This document shows positions 54,103 through 63,629 of a stretch of 64,000 nucleotides of DNA, piece by piece (the stretch's first letter is position 1; each line of letters begins with the position of its first letter). This DNA is from Pacificispira sp040217575 (GTDB lineage Bacteria > Pseudomonadota > Alphaproteobacteria > UBA8366 > Aestuariispiraceae), in assembly GCA_040217575.1 (NCBI GenBank), contig JAVJPW010000006.1:186001-250000 (forward strand). Direction: 5' to 3'. The position numbers and the translations under genes were made by a program. The notes under the pieces are model-generated. The model saw only the letters and a program-made list of their open reading frames with translations, was not told where the DNA came from and searched no databases.

Positions 54103-55506
54103 TCACATGTGGATTGGGCGCGATTCCACCGCCAGGGCCGCTTCCTTCACGGCTTCGGAGAATGTGGGATGTGCGTGACAGGTCCGCGCCACATCCTCCG
54201 CCGAACCGCCGAACTCCATGATCGTCACGATTTCGTGGATCATTTCCCCGGCACTGGGCCCGATGATATGCGCGCCCAGAACCTTGTCGGTTTCCGCATC
54301 GGACAGGATCTTGACGAACCCGTCGGTCGCGCTGTTCGCCTTGGCGCGTGAATTGGCCGAAAACGGGAATTTGCCGACCTTGTACTTGCGGCCTTCTTCC
54401 TTCAGACGCTCCTCACTGGCACCGACGTCGGCCACTTCCGGCCATGTATAGATGACCCCCGGAATGGCGTCGTAATTGATGTGCGGCTGCTGCCCCGCCA
54501 GAATTTCCGCCAGAACGACCCCTTCGTCTTCCGCCTTGTGGGCCAGCATCGGACCCGGGATGCAGTCGCCGATAGCATAGATGCCGTCGATGTTGGTCTT
54601 GTAATGGGCATCCACCTGAATGACACCGCGCTTGTCACGCTCCACCCCGACTTCGTCCAGTCCCAGCCCATCGGTATAGGGGCGCCGTCCGATACACAGC
54701 AGGACCTTGTCGCATTTCAGGGTTTCTGCATCGCCCCCGGCGGCGGGCTCCATCGTCAATTCAACACCGCCCTTGCCGGTCTTCGCGCCCGTCACCTTGG
54801 TCTTCAGTTTGAATTCCATTCCCTGCTTCTTGAGAATGCGAAGGAAGTTCTTGGACACTTCGCCGTCCATGGTCGGCGTAATCCGGTCCAGGAACTCGAC
54901 CACGGTTACCTTCGCGCCCAGCCGCGACCAGACCGACCCCAGTTCCAGCCCGATCACACCGCCGCCGATGACGACCAGATGCTTCGGCACGGCGTTGAAC
55001 TCCAGGGCGCCGGTGGACGTGACGATGGTTTTTTCGTCGACATCAATACCGGGAAGGGGGGTCGATTCCGACCCGGTCGCGATGATGATGTTCTTGGTCT
55101 CCAGCGTCTTGCCCTTGTCGTCGCCTTCGGTGACGGAAACCTTGCCGGGTCCATCGATATGGCCGCGCCCCTTCAGGTAGTCGATCTTGTTCTTTTTGAA
55201 CAGAAATTCGATCCCCTTCGTCAGGTCGCCGACGATCTTGGACTTGCGTGCCATCATGGCATCCAGATCCAGTTTCGGTTTCACGACGATGCCGTGACCG
55301 GCAAAAGAGTGCTGTGCCTCATGGAACAATTCGGATGATTGCAGCAGCGCCTTTGACGGAATGCACCCAACATTCAGACAGGTTCCGCCCAGCGCGCCGC
55401 GCATTTCGATGCATGCGGTCTTCAGGCCCAGCTGCGCGGCACGGATTGCGGCAACATAACCGCCCGGCCCGCCACCGATCACGACGACATCATACGCATC
55501 ACTCAT
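54103..55506 (-). CDS. lpd: Dihydrolipoyl dehydrogenase
   Basis: E3 subunit of 2-oxo acid dehydrogenase complexes, 467 residues. Signatures are the FAD motif VIGGGPGGYVAAIRAAQLG, the redox disulfide GGTCLNVGCIPSKALL, the NAD motif VIGGGVIGLELGSVW, YAIGDCIPGPMLAHKAEDEG and the catalytic HAHPTFSEAVKEAAL. The gene is alone here, without odhA/B or pdh genes upstream, so it may be the 2-oxoglutarate dehydrogenase E3 with a split operon. Confidence 0.95.
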   Translation of the reverse strand: MSDAYDVVVIGGGPGGYVAAIRAAQLGLKTACIEMRGALGGTCLNVGCIPSKALLQSSELFHEAQHSFAGHGIVVKPKLDLDAMMARKSKIVGDLTKGIEFLFKKNKIDYLKGRGHIDGPGKVSVTEGDDKGKTLETKNIIIATGSESTPLPGIDVDEKTIVTSTGALEFNAVPKHLVVIGGGVIGLELGSVWSRLGAKVTVVEFLDRITPTMDGEVSKNFLRILKKQGMEFKLKTKVTGAKTGKGGVELTMEPAAGGDAETLKCDKVLLCIGRRPYTDGLGLDEVGVERDKRGVIQVDAHYKTNIDGIYAIGDCIPGPMLAHKAEDEGVVLAEILAGQQPHINYDAIPGVIYTWPEVADVGASEERLKEEGRKYKVGKFPFSANSRAKANSATDGFVKILSDAETDKVLGAHIIGPSAGEMIHEIVTIMEFGGSAEDVARTCHAHPTFSEAVKEAALAVESRPIHM

Positions 55507-55705
55507 GGTTCAAAACCCCTTGTTGTAAGGCAAGTTCAGTGTCGGTCGAGACCTTGCCCCAAAGCAGCGTGGCGGGCAAGGCACCAGGGCCCCCGTGTCG
55601 CACGGGGCAGGCGCCACCGGAACCTTTGAATTATGCAGGGTGACGCCCCACATAATGGGTTCGCGGACGGTTGTTCCGCAGACCATTTGGTTAGGGAGAG
55701 GTTCC

Positions 55706-55990
55706 ATGTTGCCCAGAAGGTTCCGCACGGCCGGGTGTGCCGCGCTTGTCTCAGTCGCGCTGATTTCGGCACCCGCGATGGCGGAAGACCGGTCGGCGGA
55801 AGAGTTGGCCCGCGATGGGGTCGAAAGCCTGATGCGCGCGATGGACATGTTCATCGGGTCGATCCCGATGTATGAAGCACCGGAAATTCTTCCAAACGGC
55901 GACATCATCATCCGCCGGGTTCAACCCGATGGATCGGAAGACGGTGACAAGGAAGGCCAGGGTGCGGACGGCGACGTGACCGAAACCTGA
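55706..55990 (+). CDS. Small exported protein, conserved type
   Basis: 94 residues from ATG 55706 with AGGGAGAG upstream. Signal peptide FRTAGCAALVSVALISAPAMA, then a helical segment SAEELARDGVESLMRAMDMFIGSIPMYEAPEILPNGDIIIRRV, and an acidic Gly-rich tail. Short proteins with this ELARDGVE...MYEAPEILPNGDIIIRR core are common in Rhodospirillales to my recollection; no function is known. Confidence 0.75.
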   Translation: MLPRRFRTAGCAALVSVALISAPAMAEDRSAEELARDGVESLMRAMDMFIGSIPMYEAPEILPNGDIIIRRVQPDGSEDGDKEGQGADGDVTET

Positions 55991-56061
55991 TCGTTCCGGG
56001 GCCGTGCCCCGTCGCCATACCGGTTGCGGTTCGTGCGTGGTGGTCGCAAAATGTGATCACA

Positions 56062-56769
56062 ATGGAACACGAACCCGCAGCGGCCACTACCGGGCCTGAC
56101 AAGACCGATACCCTTCACGAACAGGTTTATCGGAATTTGCGCGAAGCCATCATGCTTGGGCGTTTTCAGCCGGGGCAGGCGCTGACCATCCGCGGCCTGT
56201 CCGAAACGCTGGGGACCAGCATGATGCCGGCGCGCGAAGCCCTGCGCCGTCTGGTTGCGGAACGCGCGCTGGACCTGCTGGCAAACCGGCGGGTGACCGT
56301 GCCGTCCGTGACGCCGCAGGCGTTCGCTGAACTGGTGGAAGCCAGGGTCGCGCTGGAATCTCTGGCGGCGCGTCAGGCCTTTCCATTCGTGGATGATGCG
56401 CTTGCCGACAGGATGGAAGACATCGACCTGCAGCAGGACGCGGCGATCGAAGCGCGGGACTGGGCCGCCTATCAGGAACGGAATTTCGCCTTTCACTTCG
56501 CGCTGTACGCCCATGCGCCGGGCGACGTGCTGGTCCCGCTGATCGAAAGTCTGTGGCTGCGTCTGGGGCCGTTTCTGCATCTGACGCGGCAGAATCTGGG
56601 CCGCACATATCTGGTCGACCGCCATAAGGAGGCGGTGGCTGCCATCCGCAAGCGGGACTGCGATGCACTGGTTCAGGCGATTGAGCAGGATATTCGCGAC
56701 GGCATGGCAAACCTGCCGAAGCTGGCGGACGGCAACGGCCGGGCCGATTCCGGCCCGACCGTCGCTTAG
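56062..56769 (+). CDS. GntR-family transcriptional regulator with FCD domain
   Basis: 235 residues from ATG 56062. Winged HTH: LHEQVYRNLREAIMLGRFQPGQALTIRGLSETLGTSMMPAREALRRLVAERALDLL; FCD ligand-binding domain with the metal-type residues in ARVALESLAARQAF, RNFAFHFALYAHAP and DRHKEAVAAIRKRD. FadR-type members sense organic acids. It is convergent with hflC and has no obvious adjacent target gene. Confidence 0.92.
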   Translation: MEHEPAAATTGPDKTDTLHEQVYRNLREAIMLGRFQPGQALTIRGLSETLGTSMMPAREALRRLVAERALDLLANRRVTVPSVTPQAFAELVEARVALESLAARQAFPFVDDALADRMEDIDLQQDAAIEARDWAAYQERNFAFHFALYAHAPGDVLVPLIESLWLRLGPFLHLTRQNLGRTYLVDRHKEAVAAIRKRDCDALVQAIEQDIRDGMANLPKLADGNGRADSGPTVA

Positions 56770-56778
56770 CGTGTCCGA

Positions 56779-57678
56779 TTAGTTTCCGCGTGCGGGTTGA
56801 CCGCTTGCCGGTGCAGCACCGGCGCCATCCCGGAAGAAGCGGAAGAAGTCGCTGTCCGGCGGGCCGACATAGGTCGTGTTCGACCCATCCAACGCCCGGT
56901 CCATAGCCTGCATCGAACGCCAGAAATCGAAGAATTCGACATTCTGACCGTAGGCGTCGTTATACAGGCGCTGGGCTTCCGCATCGCCCTCACCACGCAG
57001 GATTTCCGCGTCCCGGCGTGCTTCGGCCACGATCAGCCGCTGCTGTTTGTCGGCTTCCGCCCGGATACGCTGGGATTCGCGGTCCCCTTCGGCGCGAACC
57101 AGTCTGGCTTCCTGTTCACGCTGGGTACGCATCCGGTTGAAAATCGCGGTGCTGTTTTCCTGCGGCAGGTCGATGCGCTTGATTCGCACATCGACGACTT
57201 CGACGCCGAAATCCTCTGCCTCTTCGGCGACGATCCGTGTGAAATCCTGCATCAGGCGCGCCCGTTCGGGGGTCAGCACAACTGACAGTTCGACCTCACC
57301 CAGCACGCGGCGCAGGGCCGAGTTGATCAGGGAATCGAACCGCTGTTCGATGCCACGCTCACTGCCGACGGCCTGAAAGAACTGCAGCGGTTCAATGATG
57401 CGGTAGCGCGCGAACGCGTTCACGACCAACTGCTTCTGGTCCGACGTCGGAATTTCCTGCGACGCCGCGTCGTAATCCAGAACCCGGTTGTCGTAATAAA
57501 CCGCGGTGTCCACGAACGGTACCTTGAAATGAAGGCCGGGTTCGTTGATCTGACGCAGCGCTTCCCCGAAGCGCAGGACCAGGACCTGCTGGGTTTCACG
57601 AACGGTAAACGCCGAACTGATCCCCGCGACGATTGCGATCGCCAGGACCGCAAGAAGGGCAACAGAACCTTTTTTCAT
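56779..57678 (-). CDS. hflC: HflC, SPFH/prohibitin subunit of the FtsH-regulating HflKC complex
   Basis: 299 residues. A single N-terminal membrane anchor (KKGSVALLAVLAIAIVAGISS) is followed by an SPFH domain (FTVRETQQVLVLRFGEALRQINEPGLHFKVPFVDTAVYYDNR), then a coiled-coil region with RAEGDRESQRIRAEADKQQR. HflK and HflC form a cage around the FtsH protease. The start codon overlaps the hflK stop (TAATG), as usual. Confidence 0.95.
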   Translation of the reverse strand: MKKGSVALLAVLAIAIVAGISSAFTVRETQQVLVLRFGEALRQINEPGLHFKVPFVDTAVYYDNRVLDYDAASQEIPTSDQKQLVVNAFARYRIIEPLQFFQAVGSERGIEQRFDSLINSALRRVLGEVELSVVLTPERARLMQDFTRIVAEEAEDFGVEVVDVRIKRIDLPQENSTAIFNRMRTQREQEARLVRAEGDRESQRIRAEADKQQRLIVAEARRDAEILRGEGDAEAQRLYNDAYGQNVEFFDFWRSMQAMDRALDGSNTTYVGPPDSDFFRFFRDGAGAAPASGQPARGN

Positions 57679-58838
57679 TACTGGGCCCTCCCCTGTCCAC
57701 GGTTGGTCAGGCTGTCGAGCGGCAGATACGGGACGACCCCGCTACCGCCTTGTCCGGTCCCGTTTTCGATCAGGACCATTTCCATGCGCTGCAGGATTTC
57801 CTCCATCGTTTGCAAATAGATCCGACGCTGCGTGATGTCCGGCGCCGCTTCATACTCGGTCAGGATCGAAAGGAAGCGTTGGGTGTCCCCCTGCGCCTGA
57901 TTGATCCGCTCTTCGCGATAGGCTTCCGCCTCACGCAGGATCTGTTCCGCCTGACCGCGGGCACGCTGCGTTACTTCGTTGAAATAACCGGTCGCCTCGT
58001 TGATCGCGCGTTCCCGGTCGGCGTTTGCCGCCTGAACGTCGCGGAACGCGCTCAGGACCTCACTGGGCGGCTCCACATTCTGCGGGTTCACCTGGGTGAT
58101 TTCGATACCCGCGCCATAGCTGTCCAGGATTTCCTGGATGCGTACTTGCGCATCCTGCGCAACCGCGTTTCGGCCCCGGGTTCGGATATATTCGAAGTCG
58201 CTTTTCCCGACAATTTCGCGCATCGCGGCTTCGGCCGCATTCTTGATGCTTTCTTCGGGGTTGCGGACGTTGAACAGGAACTCTGCCGCATCGCGGACGC
58301 GCCAGAAGACGGAGAACTGGACGGAAACGATGTTCTCGTCCCCCGTCAGCATCAGGCTTTCCTCGTCAATGTCCTGTGTCTGGGACCCCGACATGAAGAA
58401 ACCCACATCCAATTTGTTGATCTCTGTCACGTTCGGCAGCAGCACCTCGCCGATCGGCGCCGGAAGGTTGTAGTTCAGACCTGGCGCCGTGATTTCGTTC
58501 AATTCACCGAAAACAAGTTCAACGCCCTGCTGGTTCGGTTCAACGCGGTAGAAGCCGAATGACATCCAGCCCGCGACCACGATGATCGCGATGACCAGGG
58601 CGCCGACGGGACCAAGCCCGCCCGGCAGCATCCGTTTCAGTTTCTGTTGCCCGCGACGGACCAATTCTTCGACGTCGGGCGGCTGTGGGCCGCGACCGCC
58701 GCCTCCGCCACCGCCGCCGGGTCGGCCCCATGGGCTGCGGGGGCCACCGCCGCCACCGCCGTTATTTCCACCGCGTCCGCCACCCGACGACCCGCCGGAC
58801 GAACCCCAAGGTCCGCCACCATTGTTTTCCCAAGGCAT
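57678..58838 (-). CDS. hflK: HflK, SPFH/prohibitin subunit of the HflKC complex
   Basis: 386 residues from ATG 58838 (in-frame start upstream rejected because the Gly-rich MPWENNGGGPWGSSGG start is typical). A Gly-rich cytoplasmic N-tail is followed by one membrane segment (VGALVIAIIVVAGWMSFGFY) and an SPFH domain (VEPNQQGVELVFGELNEITAPGLNYNLPAPIGEV), then a coiled coil. It works with HflC on FtsH. Divergent from mrp across about 290 bases. Confidence 0.95.
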   Translation of the reverse strand: MPWENNGGGPWGSSGGSSGGGRGGNNGGGGGGPRSPWGRPGGGGGGGGRGPQPPDVEELVRRGQQKLKRMLPGGLGPVGALVIAIIVVAGWMSFGFYRVEPNQQGVELVFGELNEITAPGLNYNLPAPIGEVLLPNVTEINKLDVGFFMSGSQTQDIDEESLMLTGDENIVSVQFSVFWRVRDAAEFLFNVRNPEESIKNAAEAAMREIVGKSDFEYIRTRGRNAVAQDAQVRIQEILDSYGAGIEITQVNPQNVEPPSEVLSAFRDVQAANADRERAINEATGYFNEVTQRARGQAEQILREAEAYREERINQAQGDTQRFLSILTEYEAAPDITQRRIYLQTMEEILQRMEMVLIENGTGQGGSGVVPYLPLDSLTNRGQGRAQ

Positions 58839-59128
58839 CCTTAACTTTTTCCGTTCGCCGTTGTTGGAAATTTGCCGCCAGGGCAACCTGAACCGAAGTC
58901 AACTCGATTTCGTCCGGCCAAACAACCCGTCCGTCCCATGAATCTTGGGCGGAGCGGCATTTGTTTTGCGCCCCAGAGGGGCTTTTGCGCAAAGCTCTTG
59001 CCTCATATATGTAGCGCAGAGCGTGATCGCCAAGCACCGGGACGGCAAAATTTCGGTGTGCGGCGCAAATCAGTACAGAATTCTTTGAACCGCAAAACTT
59101 GAACCTTGCTTGGGAGAGCCCCCACCGG

Positions 59129-60229
59129 ATGGCAGAAGTAACAGAAGACATCGTTCGCACCGTTCTTTCCGAAATCAGTGTCGCGGGGAAACCGCTTTCG
59201 GACAGCGGCATGATATCCGGCATCGCCGTTCGGGACCGAATGGTTCAGGTCTCTCTGGATATTGGCGAGCCGTCCAGGGCGTCTGACTTCGAACCGTTGC
59301 GCCAACAGGTGGAGAACCGGATCAAATCCATCGACGGTGTCCTGTCGGCGACGGTCGTGCTGACGGCGGAAAGCGCAGGCGGCAAGCCCCAGGCGGAACC
59401 ATCGCCGGACGCATCCGCCAAGGGCGGCGCCTCCCAGATCAAGAAAATCATCGCCGTCGCCAGCGGCAAGGGCGGTGTCGGCAAATCGACGACCGCGGTC
59501 AATCTGGCACTGGCACTGAAAAGGCTGGGCATGAGCGTCGGCGTCCTGGATGCGGACGTTTATGGCCCGTCGCAGCCGCGCATGTTCGGGATCTCCGGCA
59601 GCAGGCCGAATTCGCCGGACGGCAAAACGCTGGAACCGCTGGAAAGTTTCGGCGTCAAGGTGATGTCGATCGGGTTCCTGGTGGCGGAAGACCAGCCCGT
59701 CGTATGGCGCGGGCCGATGGTGATGGGCGCGCTGAAACAGATGCTGGACGATGTCACTTGGGGTGCGTTGGATGTGCTGGTCGTCGACATGCCGCCCGGC
59801 ACCGGCGATGCGCAGCTGACCATGGCGCAAAGCGTGCCGCTGGCCGGTGCGGTAATCGTTTCAACCCCGCAGGACATCGCGCTTCTGGACGCGCGAAAGG
59901 GGCTGAACATGTTCCGCAAGGTCGATGTCCCGGTGTTCGGGATTGTCGAGAATATGTCGATGTTCATCTGCCCGAATTGCGGGCATGAATCGCATATTTT
60001 CGGTCATGGCGGCGCCCGTGTCGAAGCGGAAAAGCTTGGTACGCCCTTCCTGGGGGAAGTGCCGCTGGAAATCGAAATCCGGGAAACCGCCGACGGCGGA
60101 AACCCGATTGTGGTATCCAGCCCGGACAGCACGCATGCCGCGGCCTATATGGCGATTGCCGAAAAATTGCGCGACGCGCTGGACGGCGGGACCGCCGGAC
60201 GCGCAGCCCCGCGTATCGTCACGGAATAG
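59129..60229 (+). CDS. mrp: Mrp/ApbC (NBP35-like) iron-sulfur cluster carrier ATPase
   Basis: 366 residues from ATG 59129. An N-terminal MIP18/DUF59-like domain (residues ~1-85) is followed by a deviant Walker A (ASGKGGVGKSTTAVNLALAL), VLDADVYGPSQPRM, VDMPPGTGDAQLTMAQ, and the C-terminal CxxC of FICPNCGHESHIFGHGG that binds the bridging 4Fe-4S cluster. It delivers Fe-S clusters to apo-proteins. Upstream 58839-59128 contains no gene; TATATG near 59010 could be part of a promoter. It lies 13 bases before the CAP gene. Confidence 0.95.
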   Translation: MAEVTEDIVRTVLSEISVAGKPLSDSGMISGIAVRDRMVQVSLDIGEPSRASDFEPLRQQVENRIKSIDGVLSATVVLTAESAGGKPQAEPSPDASAKGGASQIKKIIAVASGKGGVGKSTTAVNLALALKRLGMSVGVLDADVYGPSQPRMFGISGSRPNSPDGKTLEPLESFGVKVMSIGFLVAEDQPVVWRGPMVMGALKQMLDDVTWGALDVLVVDMPPGTGDAQLTMAQSVPLAGAVIVSTPQDIALLDARKGLNMFRKVDVPVFGIVENMSMFICPNCGHESHIFGHGGARVEAEKLGTPFLGEVPLEIEIRETADGGNPIVVSSPDSTHAAAYMAIAEKLRDALDGGTAGRAAPRIVTE

Positions 60230-60242
60230 GGCCGCCGGGACC

Positions 60243-61145
60243 GTGCTGCGCCGTCTGACGACAATCCTGATTTTTCTGGGTCTGATGGCCGGTGCCTGGA
60301 TCGCCCCTGCCGTCGCGCAGGAAGAGGAACCGGATGTTTCCGGCCTGATCGATGTCATCAATGACGTGCGTTCGGAACGGAACATGCAGCCGCTCAGGTT
60401 CGAACCGCGCCTGACACAGATCGCGGAAGATCTGGCGCTGGCGGTCTGGCGGGGCGAATCCCTGGACGGCCTTGCCGACGGTCTTGAATATCTGCTTCGA
60501 CAGCGGGGATATCCGCACATGCTGTATGGCGGGCGCTATGCGACGACGTCGGCGTCGGTCGACACCATGGTGCGGAACTGGCTTCTGGAAAGTGGCCCCG
60601 GAAGCATCCTTGTGAACGGACAGGCTTCGGAAATCGGCGTTGCCTTCCTGAACGGCGACGATTCCCCGGTTCCGGACATGCCGCCCAACATCTGGGCCGT
60701 CGTTATCGCCGACCCCGCCCGCCCGGCGGAATCGGACTGGGAAAGAAGGGTCGTCCAGCACGTCAATCGGTTCCGGCGTGAAAACGGCCTTCCCCCGCTT
60801 GAGGTGAACGCTTTTCTTTCCCGTGCTGCGATGGCCCATGCGCGCGACATGCTGGCGCGGGATTTTTTCAGCCATTATAACCCGGACGGGCTTGGGCCCG
60901 GCGACCGCGCGACCGCTGCGGGGTATCAATGGTCGCGCATTCTGGAAAATCTGGCGTCCGGTCAGGAATCGGCCCGCAGTGCGGTAACCGCCTGGATCCG
61001 GTCCACCGACGGGCACCGTGAGGCGATGCTGGATCCGTCGGTATCCGAAGTCGGGGTGGGATACATTTTTACGCCGTTTGACCCGGGGCGGATCGGTTCG
61101 CTGCATTACTGGGCAATGACCCTCGGCAGACCGATCGAGCCATGA
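60243..61145 (+). CDS. Exported protein with two CAP/SCP-like domains
   Basis: 300 residues from GTG 60243. Signal peptide LTTILIFLGLMAGAWIAPAVA. The C-terminal half is a clear CAP domain: VQHVNRFRRENGLPPLEVNAFLSRAAMAHARDMLARDFFSHYNPDGLGPGDRATAAGYQ, then WIRSTDGHREAMLDPSVSEVGVGY. The N-terminal half (INDVRSERNMQPLRFEPRLTQIAEDLALA) looks like a degenerate first copy. Single-domain CAP proteins are common; a tandem is less so. Role unknown, perhaps cell-surface or peptidoglycan related. Confidence 0.85.
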   Translation: MLRRLTTILIFLGLMAGAWIAPAVAQEEEPDVSGLIDVINDVRSERNMQPLRFEPRLTQIAEDLALAVWRGESLDGLADGLEYLLRQRGYPHMLYGGRYATTSASVDTMVRNWLLESGPGSILVNGQASEIGVAFLNGDDSPVPDMPPNIWAVVIADPARPAESDWERRVVQHVNRFRRENGLPPLEVNAFLSRAAMAHARDMLARDFFSHYNPDGLGPGDRATAAGYQWSRILENLASGQESARSAVTAWIRSTDGHREAMLDPSVSEVGVGYIFTPFDPGRIGSLHYWAMTLGRPIEP

Positions 61146-61188
61146 TAGCGTGCGGTCCGATCGCAATCGACCGGGAAGGAGAGGGACC

Positions 61189-61617
61189 GTGATCAGATCG
61201 ATTTGTGTGGCGTCCGCCATGCTGGCCATGTTCGCAATCGGCACCGCCGCACAGGCGCGCAGTCCGGCGCCAGAGGGCGCGCGCGTGTTCTTCGTCAACA
61301 TCGCGGATGGCGACACCGTCTCCAGCCCCTTTACCGTACAGTTCGGCACGGAAGGGATACAGATCGCGCCGGCGAACGTGATGCTGCCGGGCAGCGGTCA
61401 TCATCATCTGTATATCAATACGCCGCTTAGCCCGCAGGATATCGAATATTCCATTCCAAGCGACGACCGACACATCCATTACGGCGCGGGTCAGACGGAA
61501 GCCCAGATCTGGCTTCCGGCCGGGACACATTCGCTGCAGCTGGTCATGGGCGACGGCGGCCATGTGCCGCATGACCCGCCCATCGTATCCGAAATCATAA
61601 CGATAACAGTCGAATAA
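61189..61617 (+). CDS. DUF4399 exported protein
   Basis: 142 residues from GTG 61189, preceded by GGAAGGAGAGGG. Signal peptide ICVASAMLAMFAIGTAAQA; the DUF4399 core reads ARVFFVNIADGDTVSSPFTVQFGTEGIQIAPAN, GSGHHHLYI, DRHIHYGAGQTEAQIWLPAGTHSLQLVMGD and HVPHDPPIVSEII. The many His residues (GHHH, HIHYG) suggest metal binding in the periplasm. Function unknown. Confidence 0.9.
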   Translation: MIRSICVASAMLAMFAIGTAAQARSPAPEGARVFFVNIADGDTVSSPFTVQFGTEGIQIAPANVMLPGSGHHHLYINTPLSPQDIEYSIPSDDRHIHYGAGQTEAQIWLPAGTHSLQLVMGDGGHVPHDPPIVSEIITITVE

Positions 61618-61630
61618 GGGAAAAACGCCG

Positions 61631-62383
61631 ATGTCAGCATTCGATACCCTGCGCGGTGGCGGGTTCGCCGCCGGTACCTTCATCATGGCCGACAGCATGC
61701 TGAACGCCGAAGTCGCGGCGCGGGCCGGGTTTGATTTCCTGTGTCTGGACCGTCAGCACGGGCTGATCGACGACGCGACCCTGTGGCAGCAGATCGCCGC
61801 GATTGAACGTGCGGGCGGTGCGGATGTCTGGGTTCGCATTCCTTGGAATACGATGGCGGATGCCATGCGCGCGCTGGACGGCGGGGCAAGGGGGATCATC
61901 GCGCCGATGATCAACAATGTGGACGAAGCGAAAGAACTTGTCCGGTCCTGCCGCTATCCGCCGCTGGGCGAACGCAGCTGGGGTCCGGTGCGTGCCGGTA
62001 TGGACGATGCCATCGGATATACGAAGGCGGCGAACGATAGCCTGTTCGTTGCCGCCATGATCGAAACCGCGGACGGGTACGATAACCTGGAAGCGATCGC
62101 AGCGGTCGAAGGGATCGACGCGCTGTTCGTCGGCCCGAACGACCTGAGCCTTGCCATCGACGAATGGCAGTCCGCCATGCCGACCCGGCAGGAATTCATC
62201 GACGTGCTGAAACGCATTGCAAGCGTCGCCGCGGACAATGGGAAACATGCGGGCATTCATTGCGCCGATGCCGAAATGGCGCGGGCGGCCCGTGGCTGGG
62301 GCTACAGCTTCGTGACGATTGCGGCCGATATCGCCTTCCTTGGTCAGGCAGCAAAGGCAACGGTCACAGCGGCGAAAAAATAG
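61631..62383 (+). CDS. HpcH/HpaI-type class II aldolase
   Basis: 250 residues. Family motifs are CLDRQHGLIDDATLWQQI, ARGIIAPMINNVDEAKELVRSCRYPPLGERSWGPVRAG, a metal/substrate Glu and Asp (IETADGYDN and FVGPNDLSLAID), and the C-terminal HCADAEMARAARGWGYSFVTIAADIAFL. These enzymes cleave 2-keto-4-hydroxy acids to pyruvate plus an aldehyde; the substrate here is unknown. It starts 13 bases after the DUF4399 gene. Confidence 0.92.
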   Translation: MSAFDTLRGGGFAAGTFIMADSMLNAEVAARAGFDFLCLDRQHGLIDDATLWQQIAAIERAGGADVWVRIPWNTMADAMRALDGGARGIIAPMINNVDEAKELVRSCRYPPLGERSWGPVRAGMDDAIGYTKAANDSLFVAAMIETADGYDNLEAIAAVEGIDALFVGPNDLSLAIDEWQSAMPTRQEFIDVLKRIASVAADNGKHAGIHCADAEMARAARGWGYSFVTIAADIAFLGQAAKATVTAAKK

Positions 62384-62498
62384 GGCGCAAACCCGGCGCC
62401 TCGCTTCTTGCGCCGCATGACACGCTTTGGCACTGTGCCTGCCAGACATAGCCGGACAGGCAATAACATACCCAATTCAATCAGGGGGGACGTGATCC

Positions 62499-63611
62499 AT
62501 GAAAACCCGCGCCGCCGTGGCCTGGAAGGCCGGAGAGCCACTGTCGATCGAAGAGGTCGACCTGGAAGGCCCGAAAGAGGGGGAGGTTCTGGTGGAGGTA
62601 AAGGCCACCGGGGTCTGTCACACCGATGAATTCACCCTGTCCGGCGCGGACCCGGAAGGGGCGTTCCCGGCGATCCTGGGGCATGAAGGGGCGGGCGTCG
62701 TCGTCGATACCGGACCGGGCGTGACGTCGCTGAAAAAAGGCGATCATGTCATCCCGCTCTATACGCCGGAATGCCGGACCTGCGAATATTGCCTGAACCC
62801 GAAGACGAACCTGTGTCAGGCGATCCGTACCACCCAGGGACAGGGCGTCATGCCGGACGGCACGTCGCGCTTTTCCATCGGGGGCGAAAAGATCCTGCAT
62901 TACATGGGCACCTCCACCTTTTCGAACCACACGGTTCTGCCGGAAATCGCGCTGGCGAAAGTCCGGGAAGACGCGCCGTTCGACAAGATCTGCTATATCG
63001 GCTGTGGCGTTACGACCGGCATTGGCGCGGTGATCAACACCGCCAAGGTGGAGCCGGGTTCGAACGTCGTCGTCTTCGGCCTGGGCGGCATCGGCCTGAA
63101 TGTCATTCAGGGCGCGCGGCTGGTCGGGGCGAACATGATCGTCGGCGTCGACATCAACCCTGCCAAAAAGGACATCGCCGAAAAGTTCGGCATGACCCAT
63201 TTCGTAAACCCGAAGGAAATCGACGGCGATATTGTCGCGCATCTGGTGGAACTGACCGGCGGCGGCGCGGACTATAGCTTCGAATGTATCGGCAATGTGA
63301 CCCTGATGCGTCAGGCGCTGGAATGCGCGCACAAGGGCTGGGGCGAAAGCATCATCATCGGCGTCGCCGGCGCGGGTCAGGAAATTTCCACCCGCCCGTT
63401 CCAGCTTGTGACCGGCCGGTCCTGGCGCGGCACGGCGTTCGGCGGTGCTCGCGGGCGCACGGACGTGCCCAAGATCGTCGACTGGTACATGGATGGTAAG
63501 ATCGAAATCGACCCGATGATCACCCACACCATGCCATTGGGCGACATCAACAAGGCCTTCGACCTGATGCATGCGGGCGAAAGCATCCGGTCGGTGGTGC
63601 TGTTCGACTAG
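62499..63611 (+). CDS. adhC: S-(hydroxymethyl)glutathione dehydrogenase / class III alcohol dehydrogenase
   Basis: 370 residues, zinc-dependent MDR. Catalytic zinc ligands are in VCHTDEFTLSGADPEG (Cys) and LGHEGAGVV (His, Glu), and structural zinc Cys in CRTCEYCLNPKTNLC. The NAD motif is VFGLGGIGLNVIQGARL. It oxidises the glutathione adduct of formaldehyde to S-formylglutathione; the hydrolase for the next step is encoded 18 bases downstream. Confidence 0.95.
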   Translation: MKTRAAVAWKAGEPLSIEEVDLEGPKEGEVLVEVKATGVCHTDEFTLSGADPEGAFPAILGHEGAGVVVDTGPGVTSLKKGDHVIPLYTPECRTCEYCLNPKTNLCQAIRTTQGQGVMPDGTSRFSIGGEKILHYMGTSTFSNHTVLPEIALAKVREDAPFDKICYIGCGVTTGIGAVINTAKVEPGSNVVVFGLGGIGLNVIQGARLVGANMIVGVDINPAKKDIAEKFGMTHFVNPKEIDGDIVAHLVELTGGGADYSFECIGNVTLMRQALECAHKGWGESIIIGVAGAGQEISTRPFQLVTGRSWRGTAFGGARGRTDVPKIVDWYMDGKIEIDPMITHTMPLGDINKAFDLMHAGESIRSVVLFD

Positions 63612-63629
63612 AGCGGGTTCGAGACCGAA

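Noticed and set aside
58955..58990. GCCCC-AGA-GGGGC hairpin followed by TTTT between hflK and mrp
   Set aside because: It lies between divergent genes with no transcript to end; a small RNA is possible but there is no further support.
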